DNA from: Aliikangiella coralliicola
Lineage (GTDB): Bacteria > Pseudomonadota > Gammaproteobacteria > Enterobacterales > Kangiellaceae
Direction: 5' to 3'
Length of the DNA stretch: 64,000 nucleotides
Assembly: GCF_007004725.1 (NCBI RefSeq)
Contig: NZ_ML660169.1
Location: forward strand, 124,001 to 188,000
A program made the translations under genes and the position numbers. Positions 36,982 to 47,200 of this stretch are shown here, piece by piece (the stretch's first letter is position 1; each line of letters begins with the position of its first letter). The notes below the pieces were generated by a model, which saw only the letters and a list, made by a program, of their open reading frames with translations, searched no databases and was not told the origin of the DNA.

Positions 36982-39900
36982 ATGAAAAAAACAAACTTTT
37001 GGCCGACCTTAGCCTCTTCCCTAACCTTATCCACGATGATTGCTGCTTCCGCCGGCGCACAACACGGTTCCCAGGACAGCTTAAATCATCTTAGCAACGC
37101 AACCTCGCCGTCAACCAAGGTTCAACCGCAAAGACGAATAATAAAAAGTAGTCGTTCTCAGACATTGATTAATAGTAACGGAACTTACCAGGTTCAAATT
37201 GAAGGACAAAAAATTAGCCGCGCACGCCCACTTAACCGTTTTATTCATCTTCGCCGCGGCAGTCTTTTTGACCCATTAGAAAAATCTCACACAAATCGCC
37301 TCGCTGCATTTAGCAGCGACAATCGCGCAAAATTACCCGGACTTTACGTTGAGAGCATAAGCAACAATATTGGTGCTTATATTGTCCAATTTCATACCCA
37401 GTCGTTACCAGACTATCAAAAAGATATTACAAAGGCAGGCGGCAAAATTTCAACCGCATTTCCCCCAAACGCAGTGCTCGTATTGATTGCACCGAATCAA
37501 CTTTCAAAACTACGACAATTGAATACTGTACGTGCAGTTGTGCCTTTCCTTCCAATTCATAAATTGGAGGAAGGTCTGGAGAATCGAATTGCCGAAAATA
37601 ATAACGAAGTCAAAACCTACTCAATTTTGGCGGTAACCAAAAAACACACGAACATACTTGTTAATTTTATTACTTCAATTGGCGGCAGCATAAAAACAAA
37701 AATGAGCAATGATCATTTTAACAAAAGCAGTCGAATATCTGCGAACCTGACGCCATCACAATTATCATTTGTCGCGAAAAATCCCTTTACGCTTTTTATT
37801 GACGAGCTAGGCGATCCAGACGGTGAGGATATTGACGATGTTAAAGCCCGAGACGGTTTTAACTGGCTCGAATCTGCTGCAGGTTACACTGGTAAAGGCG
37901 TTGGTATCGAAGTTTACGATAGAGGATTTCAAATTGACCACCAGGAGCTGGTGAACACACCAAACCCGATACTTGTTCGTAGTCCTCAGGCGGAAGGTAG
38001 CGGTGGTGCCGATCACGGTACTGACATTTCCGGTATTTTATTTGCACAAGGCGTCGACCCTCAGTATCGCGGTTTACTACCTGACGCAGCCCGGCCCATT
38101 GTATTTTCTCGCTACAGTGGCTTTCCGGGAAATAATCAACCTAATGAGTCAGAACTTCGCGCACATCTCCAGGAACTAGTTGATCCAAACGGCCCTTATC
38201 GTGCCGTCGTACAAACCAGCAGTACTGACTATTCAAGAACGCTCAATTACACGACCTGGTCCGCTGAATACGATGAAGTTTTATTTGATTTAGATTTGCT
38301 GAAAACACAATCACAAAGCAACGCCGGAGACCAACAATCACGTCCAGCAGCCTGGGCGAAAAATATCGTTGCTGTGGGCGGTATTAAAACTTTAAGTACC
38401 GTCTCTCGAAGTGACGACGGCTGGAATAACGGAGCCAGCATCGGACCAGCGGCTGACAATCGCATTAAACCCGATCTCTCTGGTCAGTACGATGCCTTCG
38501 ATATGATCGCTGACGGTTCAGGTTCTAGTTATAACTCACGCAACGGAACCAGCTTTAGTACACCGGCCGTCGCAGGCGCTTTTGGTATTTTGTATCAAAT
38601 GTGGGCTGATGGCGTATTTGATGGTGGACCGGGTAAGCAAGATGCGCCAGAGTTTAGAGACGTGTTCGACGTTCGCCCCCATGCGGCAACAGCAAAAGCA
38701 CTAATGATTCACACCGCTTTCCAATATAGTTTTAATTCCGGCGATAGCCACAACCTGAGTAGAGTCAAACAAGGTTGGGGGTTTCCAGATGTTAAAAACT
38801 TATACCAAACTGCGCAAAACAACAATTGGAAGTTGCCAATATTAGTCAATGAAGATGATGTGCTACTCCCCGGGACAAGTAACAGCTACACATTAACGGT
38901 CGACGGCAGTCAACCGCTCAAAGCTACATTGGTTTACAAAGATCCTCGCGGTAATCCTGCCTCATCAATCGCACGAATTAATGATTTGTCTTTAAAAGTG
39001 ACTAGTCCTTCCGGCGTTATCTATTGGGGTAATAATGGTCTAAGACAAGGAAACTGGTCAACGCCCGGCGGCACTTCTAATACTATTGATACCGTTGAAA
39101 ATGTTTTTATCCAAACACCGGAAACAGGCACCTGGAACATTGAAGTATTCGGCGATGACATTGTCCAGGATGGTCATGTACAAACAACACAACTCGACGC
39201 AGATTATGCCCTGGTTGCAACCGGCGGCGTTTCGAGTAACACAGCGCCAATTGCAGACGCAGGCCCAGACGGTAATGTTCAAATCCCGAATGCGATAACG
39301 CTTAACGGATCAGTGACCGATGATAATTTTCCCGGCACGAATCTAACCAATAGCTGGTCACAGGTATCGGGCCCAGGCACCACAACATTTGCCGACGCCA
39401 ACTCTGTCACAACGACCGCAACTTTTTCTACAGACGGAACCTATGTTCTCAGGCTAACCGCTTTCGATGGCGAATTTACTGCCACCGACGAAACGACTAT
39501 TACCGTTACACCGCCTCCACAAAACCAGACGCCTGTCGCCGATGCAGGACCCAACTTGTCAATTGAACTTCCGGCTTCAGCAGTTTTAAATGGAAGTTGC
39601 AGTGATGACGGCTTGCCGGTCGGCGCCAACGTCGCTGAAAATTGGAGCGGCCCAAGTGGTGTCACTTTCGCAAACACCAACTCCGCGACCACAACGGCGA
39701 ACTTTTCAGCGCCAGGTTCTTACACGCTCACTTTGAGTTGTAACGACACAGAATTAACTGGTAATGATTCGACATTAGTCACAGTAATCGCGGAGCAACA
39801 AAATATTGCGCCAACCGTTAATGCCGGCACCGATACTGATGCGCTGGTAGGTACTTCGATTGCATTAAATGGTACCGCCTCTGATGATGGGCGTCCGCAA

Positions 39901-41379
39901 GGTGGCAGCCTAACTACTACCTGGGCAGCAGTGTCTGGTCCAGGTAATGTCACTTTTAGTGATGCGAGTTCATTGACTAGTAATGTGACTTTTTCGGTTG
40001 AAGGAAATTATGTCATCAGCCTGACCGCAAACGATGGCGACCTGAGCACAACAGATAATCTGAACGTTACTGTGTCTGCCTCACCGGTTGAATTAATTAG
40101 CGATAACTTTGAAACGGATCTGGGTAGCTGGAGTAACAACACCAGCGGTGATGATTATGACTGGCGTCGTGATTCTGGCGGGACCCCTTCTTCAAACACC
40201 GGACCAGATAATGGTTCGAACAACAGCACCTGGTACCTTTACCTGGAAACTTCCAATGGAAGCGGCGCATACCGAGACGGTGATACCGCCATCCTGGAAA
40301 GTGGCAATATCATCGGCACTCACCGAAGTTTCAGCTTTGACTACCACATGTATGGCTCAAATATGGGGACACTCAATGTTGATGTCAGTGTCGCCGGTGG
40401 CAACTGGAGCAATGTATGGGCACTGTCAGGACAACAACACGGTTCTCACTCGTCCAATTACGACACGGCAACCATCGATCTAAGCAATTACGACGGCGTT
40501 CTTAAGCTTCGTTTCAGAGCTGTAGCAGCTGGCGGTTATCGCGGTGATATGGCAATCGATAATTTGAGAGTTAGCGGCATACACGCCCAGGTAGCTCCCA
40601 CCTTTAATAGCAATCCTTTTGCGAAACCTGGTGCGACCCAGAATCAAAGTTACAGCGACAGTATTGCCAACGACGCCGGCGACGCTAACGGCGACCCAAT
40701 GTCCTTCAGCAAAATTTCCGGCCCAGCCTGGTTGAATGTTGCGGCAAATGGAGTGCTGAGCGGCACACCGACAAGTTCAGATGTAGGAATAAATAGTTTT
40801 GTGGTTGAAGTTTCTGACGGCGGTTTGTCTTCTCAGGCAACCATGACAATTAATGTGAGTGACGGAAGTACACCGGTAGTGTTGAGCACGAGTGATTTTG
40901 AATCAGACTTAGGCGACTGGAATAACTCGCCAACAGGTGATGACTACGACTGGACTCGTGATTCAAACGGAACGCCTTCATCTAATACTGGCCCATCATC
41001 CGGCGCAGGTAACAGTGATTATTACCTTTACTTTGAAACTTCCGACGGCGGACGCGGCGCTTTCAATGCCGGCGAGACGGCGTACATTGAAAGTATTGAT
41101 ATCACCGGTAGCAACCGTTCCATGAGTTTCGATTATCACATGTATGGTTCTGAAATAGGTACTCTGTCAGTTGACGTTTTTGTTAACGGTGTCTGGGTCA
41201 ATGATGTGTGGACGCTTTCAAGTCAACAACATAATTCAGCAGGTGCGAATTATACCAACGCGACCGTTGATTTGAGTAGCTATAACGGAACGATAAAAAT
41301 TCGCATATGGGCAACAGCTGTTGGTGGTTGGCACGGCGATATTGCCATCGATAACATTGTAATAACAGGCGTTAATTAA
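36982..41379 (+). CDS. Giant secreted S8 subtilase with PKD-like and MAM-like modules
   Basis: 1465 residues. The signal peptide ends near ASAGAQ. A long pro-region (to about 290) precedes a divergent S8 domain: D313 in EVYDRGFQ (DRG instead of the usual DTG or DSG), H345 in ADHGTDISG and S524 in GTSFSTPAVAGA. A P-domain-like beta region follows (about 640-750). Then come three PKD-like modules (about 755-1035), a MAM-like module (about 1040-1195), a putative Ig domain and a second MAM-like module (about 1295-1465). The C-terminal half closely matches that of the phosphoesterase at 44237-47593. Probably an extracellular or surface protease. AGAGGA precedes the ATG. Confidence 0.88.
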   Translation: MKKTNFWPTLASSLTLSTMIAASAGAQHGSQDSLNHLSNATSPSTKVQPQRRIIKSSRSQTLINSNGTYQVQIEGQKISRARPLNRFIHLRRGSLFDPLEKSHTNRLAAFSSDNRAKLPGLYVESISNNIGAYIVQFHTQSLPDYQKDITKAGGKISTAFPPNAVLVLIAPNQLSKLRQLNTVRAVVPFLPIHKLEEGLENRIAENNNEVKTYSILAVTKKHTNILVNFITSIGGSIKTKMSNDHFNKSSRISANLTPSQLSFVAKNPFTLFIDELGDPDGEDIDDVKARDGFNWLESAAGYTGKGVGIEVYDRGFQIDHQELVNTPNPILVRSPQAEGSGGADHGTDISGILFAQGVDPQYRGLLPDAARPIVFSRYSGFPGNNQPNESELRAHLQELVDPNGPYRAVVQTSSTDYSRTLNYTTWSAEYDEVLFDLDLLKTQSQSNAGDQQSRPAAWAKNIVAVGGIKTLSTVSRSDDGWNNGASIGPAADNRIKPDLSGQYDAFDMIADGSGSSYNSRNGTSFSTPAVAGAFGILYQMWADGVFDGGPGKQDAPEFRDVFDVRPHAATAKALMIHTAFQYSFNSGDSHNLSRVKQGWGFPDVKNLYQTAQNNNWKLPILVNEDDVLLPGTSNSYTLTVDGSQPLKATLVYKDPRGNPASSIARINDLSLKVTSPSGVIYWGNNGLRQGNWSTPGGTSNTIDTVENVFIQTPETGTWNIEVFGDDIVQDGHVQTTQLDADYALVATGGVSSNTAPIADAGPDGNVQIPNAITLNGSVTDDNFPGTNLTNSWSQVSGPGTTTFADANSVTTTATFSTDGTYVLRLTAFDGEFTATDETTITVTPPPQNQTPVADAGPNLSIELPASAVLNGSCSDDGLPVGANVAENWSGPSGVTFANTNSATTTANFSAPGSYTLTLSCNDTELTGNDSTLVTVIAEQQNIAPTVNAGTDTDALVGTSIALNGTASDDGRPQGGSLTTTWAAVSGPGNVTFSDASSLTSNVTFSVEGNYVISLTANDGDLSTTDNLNVTVSASPVELISDNFETDLGSWSNNTSGDDYDWRRDSGGTPSSNTGPDNGSNNSTWYLYLETSNGSGAYRDGDTAILESGNIIGTHRSFSFDYHMYGSNMGTLNVDVSVAGGNWSNVWALSGQQHGSHSSNYDTATIDLSNYDGVLKLRFRAVAAGGYRGDMAIDNLRVSGIHAQVAPTFNSNPFAKPGATQNQSYSDSIANDAGDANGDPMSFSKISGPAWLNVAANGVLSGTPTSSDVGINSFVVEVSDGGLSSQATMTINVSDGSTPVVLSTSDFESDLGDWNNSPTGDDYDWTRDSNGTPSSNTGPSSGAGNSDYYLYFETSDGGRGAFNAGETAYIESIDITGSNRSMSFDYHMYGSEIGTLSVDVFVNGVWVNDVWTLSSQQHNSAGANYTNATVDLSSYNGTIKIRIWATAVGGWHGDIAIDNIVITGVN

Positions 41380-41440
41380 TTCAAAAAAACAGCCCGTCAC
41401 GCCAGTCAGGGAAAACAAAATTCCTGGTTACTGGCCTTCA

Positions 41441-41475
41441 AGCCAACGCTCTTTTTGAGTGTTGGCTATTTTTTA
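41441..41475 (+). terminator. Terminator of the giant subtilase gene
   Basis: AGCCAACGCTC (41441-41451) pairs with GAGTGTTGGCT (41457-41467, one G-T pair), followed by ATTTTTTA. A second imperfect stem lies just upstream near 41400-41435. Confidence 0.85.
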
Positions 41476-41584
41476 AAAAGTTGAACCAAGCTTGTCGATG
41501 AAGTCCCTGGTAAAGCAGGTCAGCTAAATAAAATTTTTAATAACACCAACACCTTAATCCAATCAATAAAATTAGAGTAAACTT

Positions 41585-42397
41585 ATGACGAAACCCTTCT
41601 CCCGACTCTGCCTGTTAATCCTTCTCTCAGGATGTTCTGAACCAATTTTTGTCGATAAAAGTTTAGAATCGCAATCTACCGACAGTACGCTGCAGGTTTC
41701 AAGAAACTATGTTGACAAAGGTTTTCAAGATGACCGAAAAGCGCTGGCTTATGCCATTGGCCTGGACAAAGGTCGAGGTAGCATCAGCCGTTATCAATAT
41801 CTGAAAGAAAGAGGTATTGAACTCGATAGAGAAGAAATCAAAAAAGGATTCGTCGACGCAATTTCCGACAGTTATGTGACCGACAAAGACAAACGCAAGG
41901 CACGTTTAAATTCTGAAGATTTGAAAAGTTTAATTTATGGCTTTGAACGGGAGGTAGCTAAAATCGAGCAGTCTTTCGCTCAAAAAGAAGCGATAAAAAA
42001 TAGAATCGTTGGAAAGAAGTACCTGGATAAGAACGCCAAAAAGAACGGCGTTACTACACTTGTAAGTGGTCTTCAATATAAAGTCCTGCAACAGGGTTCC
42101 GGGGCCTCGCCAACCTACGAAAGTGAAGTAACCATTGGTTACATTGGGCGACTGATCGATGGTACTGAGTTTGCGAATTCATACAGGAACGAAAAACAAC
42201 CGGAGCAATTTCGAGTTGCCAGTGTCATTTCAGGGTGGAGTGAAGCATTACAGTTGATGCGTGTTGGAGACAAATGGGAAATAACACTGCCTTCTCATCT
42301 GGCTTATGGATCTTCGAGGCGAGGGAATATTCCGGCGGATTCGGTTTTGGTTTTTGAAATTGAGTTGTTGGGGGTGTCTAGTAGTTTTTCTTGGTGA
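41585..42397 (+). CDS. FKBP-type peptidyl-prolyl isomerase lipoprotein (Mip/FkpA-like)
   Basis: 270 residues. The lipoprotein signal ends LLILLSGCSE with the lipid-accepting Cys at 17. The helical N-terminal dimerisation domain (about 45-150) contains KALAYAIGLDKGRGSISRY, typical of Mip and FkpA. The C-terminal FKBP fold (about 160-268) has VSGLQYKVLQQGSG, the VTIGYIGRLIDGTEF strand, GWSEALQLMRVGDKWEI and LAYGSSRRGNIPADSVLVF. It catalyses proline isomerisation during folding of exported proteins, fitting its place between two very large secreted proteins. It ends immediately before the structured repeat at 42398. Confidence 0.93.
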   Translation: MTKPFSRLCLLILLSGCSEPIFVDKSLESQSTDSTLQVSRNYVDKGFQDDRKALAYAIGLDKGRGSISRYQYLKERGIELDREEIKKGFVDAISDSYVTDKDKRKARLNSEDLKSLIYGFEREVAKIEQSFAQKEAIKNRIVGKKYLDKNAKKNGVTTLVSGLQYKVLQQGSGASPTYESEVTIGYIGRLIDGTEFANSYRNEKQPEQFRVASVISGWSEALQLMRVGDKWEITLPSHLAYGSSRRGNIPADSVLVFEIELLGVSSSFSW

Positions 42398-42496
42398 TTT
42401 TTTTTAGAGCGTTTCGCACCGCTTTGCTTGCGTGCGACCTTCTTTTTTCAAGAGCTAAAAAAGAAGGCAAAAAAGCCCTTGACGCTCGCGCTGAGC
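42398..42496 (+). repeat. Structured repeat element, left arm
   Basis: 99-nt unit starting right after the FKBP stop codon: eight T, AGAGCG, a first hairpin with stem TCGCAC/GTGCGA (42413-42436), then a second hairpin with stem CTTCTTTTTT/AAAAAAGAAG and loop CAAGAGCT (42439-42466), then GCAAAAAAGCC and TTGACG. An inverted copy of the same length lies at 42793-42891. Bases 42409-42438 are identical in both copies. Short frames through it (peptide FRAFRTALLACDLL) are artefacts of the repeat. Confidence 0.8.
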
Positions 42497-43321
42497 ATGG
42501 ATTGACAGATGTACTTTTTGCGAGCAACCCCAAACTCGTACCACCTCCGCTTGCTATTAGATTTACACACCAGTTAATCAGTTTTTATGTATGGGCAATT
42601 AGTAATGAGAACTATTTTCGAGACATGCTAATGATTAACTAGCTACATCTCATGTACTTGGGTAGTCTCGAATTTAGTGCATATTAGTTAATTGTCAATC
42701 AGGATTCTTTTTGACTGGTGTTTAAATATAAAAGCGAATGAAAGAAGTCTGTGTTTGGGTAAAGTTTAAGCAAGAGTCTCCGCTAATAAATGGCCCAGTG
42801 CAAACGTCAACGGCTTTTTTGCTTACTTTTGCAGCTGTTGGCAAAAGTAAGTCGCACGCAAGCAAAGCGGTGCGAAACGCCCTAAAAAAAACAAACCACC
42901 TCACACTAAAACCAAAATAAAATCTCAATAAAAAAACAAAAGCAAAAACGAGATTAAATAGAGATTAAATAGACATAAAAAAGACACCCACCACATTGCG
43001 ACAAACACACCAAGAGAATAGATTCAAACATCACTATTCACAACAACAAAACTATCTCAAAAATAACAAAAAAACAACAAGTAAAAAACAACTTTAATTT
43101 AACGTCGTTAAAAATCAAACCAGTAATCTCACGGAAATAATAACAACAGAGAATTATTTTAAGCCGCTTTCAACCAGCCGAATTTTGAAAGCTGTTCAAA
43201 AGTTTAGTTCTCAAAAAGCAATAACTAATGAGCACAAAGAGCACGTCATTGTTTAGCAACAAAGCACGACAACAACACAACGCCTAATAACAAGAGACTT
43301 ATCAATAACGAGGAGAAAAAA
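42497..43321. other. Non-coding region inside and beyond the repeat pair
   Basis: With the left arm this forms a 924-bp gap between the FKBP and TPR genes. The 296 bp between the arms (42497-42792) shows no convincing gene. After the right arm the sequence is very A-rich. A perfect 8-bp hairpin (GCTTTCAA/TTGAAAGC, 43166-43192) lies about 130 bp before the TPR start. Confidence 0.5.
42793..42891 (-). repeat. Structured repeat element, right arm (inverted copy)
   Basis: Read on the minus strand it has the same plan as the left arm with no gaps: eight T, AGGGCG, the conserved first hairpin, then a second hairpin with stem TTACTTTTGC/GCAAAAGTAA and loop CAACAGCT, then GCAAAAAAGCC and TTGACG. Four stem pairs of the second hairpin differ from the left arm and all four keep base pairing. 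Confidence 0.8.
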
Positions 43322-44209
43322 GTGAACGACCTATTGAGTTTAAAAAAGAAAAACAATCGTACAATGTTAAAAGCAACACCAAAACGATTATTCTTAGTTC
43401 TTGGAATAACTTATGCGACAGCATTAACCATTGAGCCGGTGACTGCGCACGGTGTAGTCGCCAGCTATGTCGATAAATACCGAACACAACTGTCGGCAGA
43501 CACTAACAACTTTAAGCTACGAAAAAAATACATCCATGCATTACGAGATACTCAACATTACGATGAAGCCTTATCACAGTTAGTTTTATTACGTGCACAA
43601 ACACCTCACGACAAATCCCTTGATTTTGAAGGCGCCTTTATCGCATTTGAAAAAGGAGACTTCACTCTGGCGAATGAATTTGTCGACCGTTTCGTTGCCA
43701 ACAACCCAACAAACGAAAGAGGCCTCTCTCTAAGCGGCCGTACAAAAATGAAATTAAGAGACTTTAAAGGTGCCACCAAAGCTTTCAGAAAGGCAATAAA
43801 ACAGCGCCCAACAACAGACCTGTTTCTTTATCAAGCTGAAGCTTATAAAGCATTGGGTGATCATAGAAAAGCGATTAAATCTTTAGAGTCAGGCGTTTCA
43901 CAACTAGGAAACCTACCGCTCTTCCTAAACAAAATTGCCTACCACCATCAACAAATGGGTAACTACACTAAGGCCATTATTGCAGTGGATAAAATTATTG
44001 ACGTGTTAGGCACTGAATCACGTACAGAACAATACCTGGTCCAAAAAGGTGATCTACTCAAATTGTCCGGACAGTCAAAAGCTGCCGCCGCAGTCTATCG
44101 ACAAGCCTACACCCAGCTAAATACACGTAACCCTCAAATTCTCAATTCCGCGAGTTCGCAAAAGCTTAAGAAAACACTCAAAAGCAAAATGAATGCCGAG
44201 AAAAATTAA
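43322..44209 (+). CDS. Exported TPR-repeat protein
   Basis: 295 residues from a GTG start with GAGGAG about 8 bases upstream. The N-terminus has a signal sequence after a basic leader (RLFLVLGITYATALTIEPVTA). From about residue 55 there are six or so TPR units, for example RGLSLSGRTKMKLRDFKGATKAFRKAIKQ and DLFLYQAEAYKALGDHRKAIKSLESG. TPR proteins bind other proteins; no enzyme motif is present. It lies 27 bp upstream of the phosphoesterase gene in the same orientation, so the two are surely one operon. It could assist export or surface assembly of that large protein. Confidence 0.85.
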   Translation: MNDLLSLKKKNNRTMLKATPKRLFLVLGITYATALTIEPVTAHGVVASYVDKYRTQLSADTNNFKLRKKYIHALRDTQHYDEALSQLVLLRAQTPHDKSLDFEGAFIAFEKGDFTLANEFVDRFVANNPTNERGLSLSGRTKMKLRDFKGATKAFRKAIKQRPTTDLFLYQAEAYKALGDHRKAIKSLESGVSQLGNLPLFLNKIAYHHQQMGNYTKAIIAVDKIIDVLGTESRTEQYLVQKGDLLKLSGQSKAAAAVYRQAYTQLNTRNPQILNSASSQKLKKTLKSKMNAEKN

Positions 44210-44236
44210 TAATAACTGACAATAGAGAGAATCATC

Positions 44237-47200
44237 ATGTTAAACAAATTTTTTATTCGAATAGCGCTTTCGAGCCTATTACTTTTTCAGGTTGCATTTA
44301 TTGAGGCAGCGGTAACGGTAGGACCATATCTTCAAAACGCGACTAAGACCAGTATGACCATTCATTGGCGCTCTTCCAGCGCCGGAGTCGGACGAGTTAC
44401 CTATGGCACCGATCAAAATAATCTTAATCTTTCAGCCGATGAAAGTCGCTCAACCAGTAAACACATAGTGACAGTCACCGGGCTTCAACCGAATACCAAA
44501 TATTATTATCGAGTCGGCAATGGTAGCGCCCAGGAAACACCCAATAATGCTGCTGAACAATATTTTATTACCAGCCCAAACGGCGCAGTCAAAACTCGCA
44601 TCTGGGCACTTGGTGATGCTGGAACGGGAACGAGCAATCAAAACGCAGTGAGGGATGCTTACTACAATTACACCGGCTCAACACGAACCAATGTTGTGCT
44701 GGCTCTCGGCGACAACGCCTACAGTAATGGTGGCGACTCAGATTACGTTAACAAGTTTTTTGACGTGTATCAGAGTATGTTTTTAAATACACCAATCTGG
44801 TCAACTCAAGGCAACCACGAACGCAATCAAAGTGTTTATGAAGATTTATTTACCCACCCTACCAATGGTGAAGCAGGTGGTGTTGCTTCGGGTTCAGAAC
44901 TTTATTATTCCTTTGACTATGGTGATATCCATTTTGTCTGCCTGGACTCTTATTCCAGCGCCATTGATATCGATCCTGGCGCGCCCCAATACCAATGGTT
45001 AGAACAAGATTTACAAGCCAATAATAAATCCTGGGTCATTGCTTTTTGGCATCATCCTCCTTATTCAAAAACCAGCGGACATAATTCCGATAGTGAAACG
45101 GGAATGAGAAAATTGCGTGAAAACGCTAATGTATTATTGGAGCAATATGGTGTTGACGTTGTACTCGGCGGCCATAACCACAGTTACAATCGTTCATACT
45201 TTATTAACGGTCATTATGGCGTTGAGTCTACATTTAATCCGAGTACTCACAAAGTTCAAAATGGCGACGGCGGTACCACACCATACAATAAAACTGATCA
45301 GCGTGGAGCCGTTTATGTAATGTCTGGCAGCGCAGGCAAAGTCACTTATAGTATCGACACACACGATGCAAATGTTGCCAGATACTATAACCTGGGCTCT
45401 TTTGTTATTGATATTGACGGTGACAATTTAACTGGACGTTATTTACGTGAAACCGGCGCGATAGATGATGTATTTTCTATTAGCAAAACACCGGCATCTA
45501 ACAGCGCGCCTATTGCCAATGCCGGCGCAGACGCCAGCGTCCAAATTCCAAATGCAGTGAACTTAAATGGCTCTGTAACCGATGATAATTTTCCGGGAAC
45601 AACACTCACGATAAACTGGTCGCAAGTGTCAGGACCAGGTACCACGACTTTTGCCAATGGAAATTCAGCGGCGACTACTGCCACTTTCAATACTGCAGGA
45701 ACTTATGTTTTACGTTTAACTGCAAACGATGGCGAATTTATTTCAACAGATGACACAACAATCACAGTGAGCGCTCCTCCCAGCAACCAGGCACCGGTTG
45801 CCAACGCCGGTGGAAACCAAACCATTGAATTGCCAGCGTCAGCGACTTTGAACGGCAGTTGCAGTGACGACGGCTTACCAGTGGGTGCATCGGTTTCTGC
45901 AAGTTGGACAGGTCCCTCAGGTGTAACTTTCGCCAACCCGGCTTCAGCCAATACAACGGCTTCATTTGCGTCTGACGGATCTTACGTCCTGACTTTAAGT
46001 TGCAACGATACGGAACTAACGGGCATTAATACGGCGACCATTACCGTGACTCCGCAGCAAGCCAACCAACCACCGGTCGTCAACGCCGGTGGTGACTTCT
46101 CAACATCATCAGGAAGTTCAACCAATCTTTCTGGTACAGCAACCGACGATGGACGGCCTAGCGGTGGAAGTCTAACCACAAATTGGTCTAAAGTGAGCGG
46201 ACCTGGTAACGTCACTTTTGGTAATGCTAACGCTTTAAATAGCAGCGTGACTTTCAGTTCAATCGGCGAATATGTAATTGAATTATCCGCAAATGACGGC
46301 GCTGCAACTTCGACTGACACCGTCAATGTGATAGTCACCGGAAACGTTGGTAACGACACAGTTCTTCCTAGAAATACGACGACAGCGAACAGGCGAGCCA
46401 TGCCATTTACCATGAGTGAAACCGGCAAAATCACCAGTGTCACTATGTATCATAAAGGCGGCAGTGGCGACATGATGCTAGGTGTTTATAGCGACGCAAA
46501 CAACACGCCTGGAAGTCGAATTGGTGTGACTGCAATTACACCGGTTAGCGCAACTGATGGGTGGCAAACAATAGACTTAGCCACGCCCGTTCAAGTGACA
46601 TCGGGCTCTCAAATCTGGTTAGCCTGGATATTTGAAAACAATCCGGGCATTGCCTATGAATCTGGAACACCCGGACGTTATCATTCGTCACAAACATGGA
46701 GTTCCTCAGGGGACAACATGCCACCCAGTTTCGGCTCTGGTTCTCAAGGCAATTATATCTACTCAATTTATGCAAACTTTACTGCACCAGGCGCAGGAAC
46801 GAATAACCCGCCGGCGTTCAATAACAGCAATTTAACTAAAGCGAGTGCGACACAAAATGTCGCTTATTCCGATACCATCGCCAATGATGCCAGTGATCCA
46901 GATGGCGATGCGCTGACATTCAGCAAAATATCTGGACCCGCCTGGTTAAATATCGCTTCAAACGGTAACTTAAGTGGCACACCAAGCAGTTCGGACCTCG
47001 GTAACAACAGTTTTGTCGCAGAAGTTTCTGACGGTAGTTTATCTTCCCAGGCAACCGTGACGATTAATGTCAATGACGGCAGCACGCCAGTGGTCATTAG
47101 TAGTAGTGATTTCGAATCAGATTTAGGTGATTGGACAAACCCAACTGGAGAAGATGACTATGACTGGACTCGAGATTCCAACGGCACACCTTCATCCAAT

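Noticed and set aside
39240-40080. Regularly recurring blocks suggesting a repeat array
   Set aside because: They are PKD-like protein modules inside one long reading frame, with conservation at protein level.
42391-42642. Short frame with FRAFRTALLACDLL as a gene, and its look-alike at 42722-42928 on the minus strand
   Set aside because: Both translate the same inverted structured repeat. Neither has a ribosome site and the likeness is explained by the repeat.
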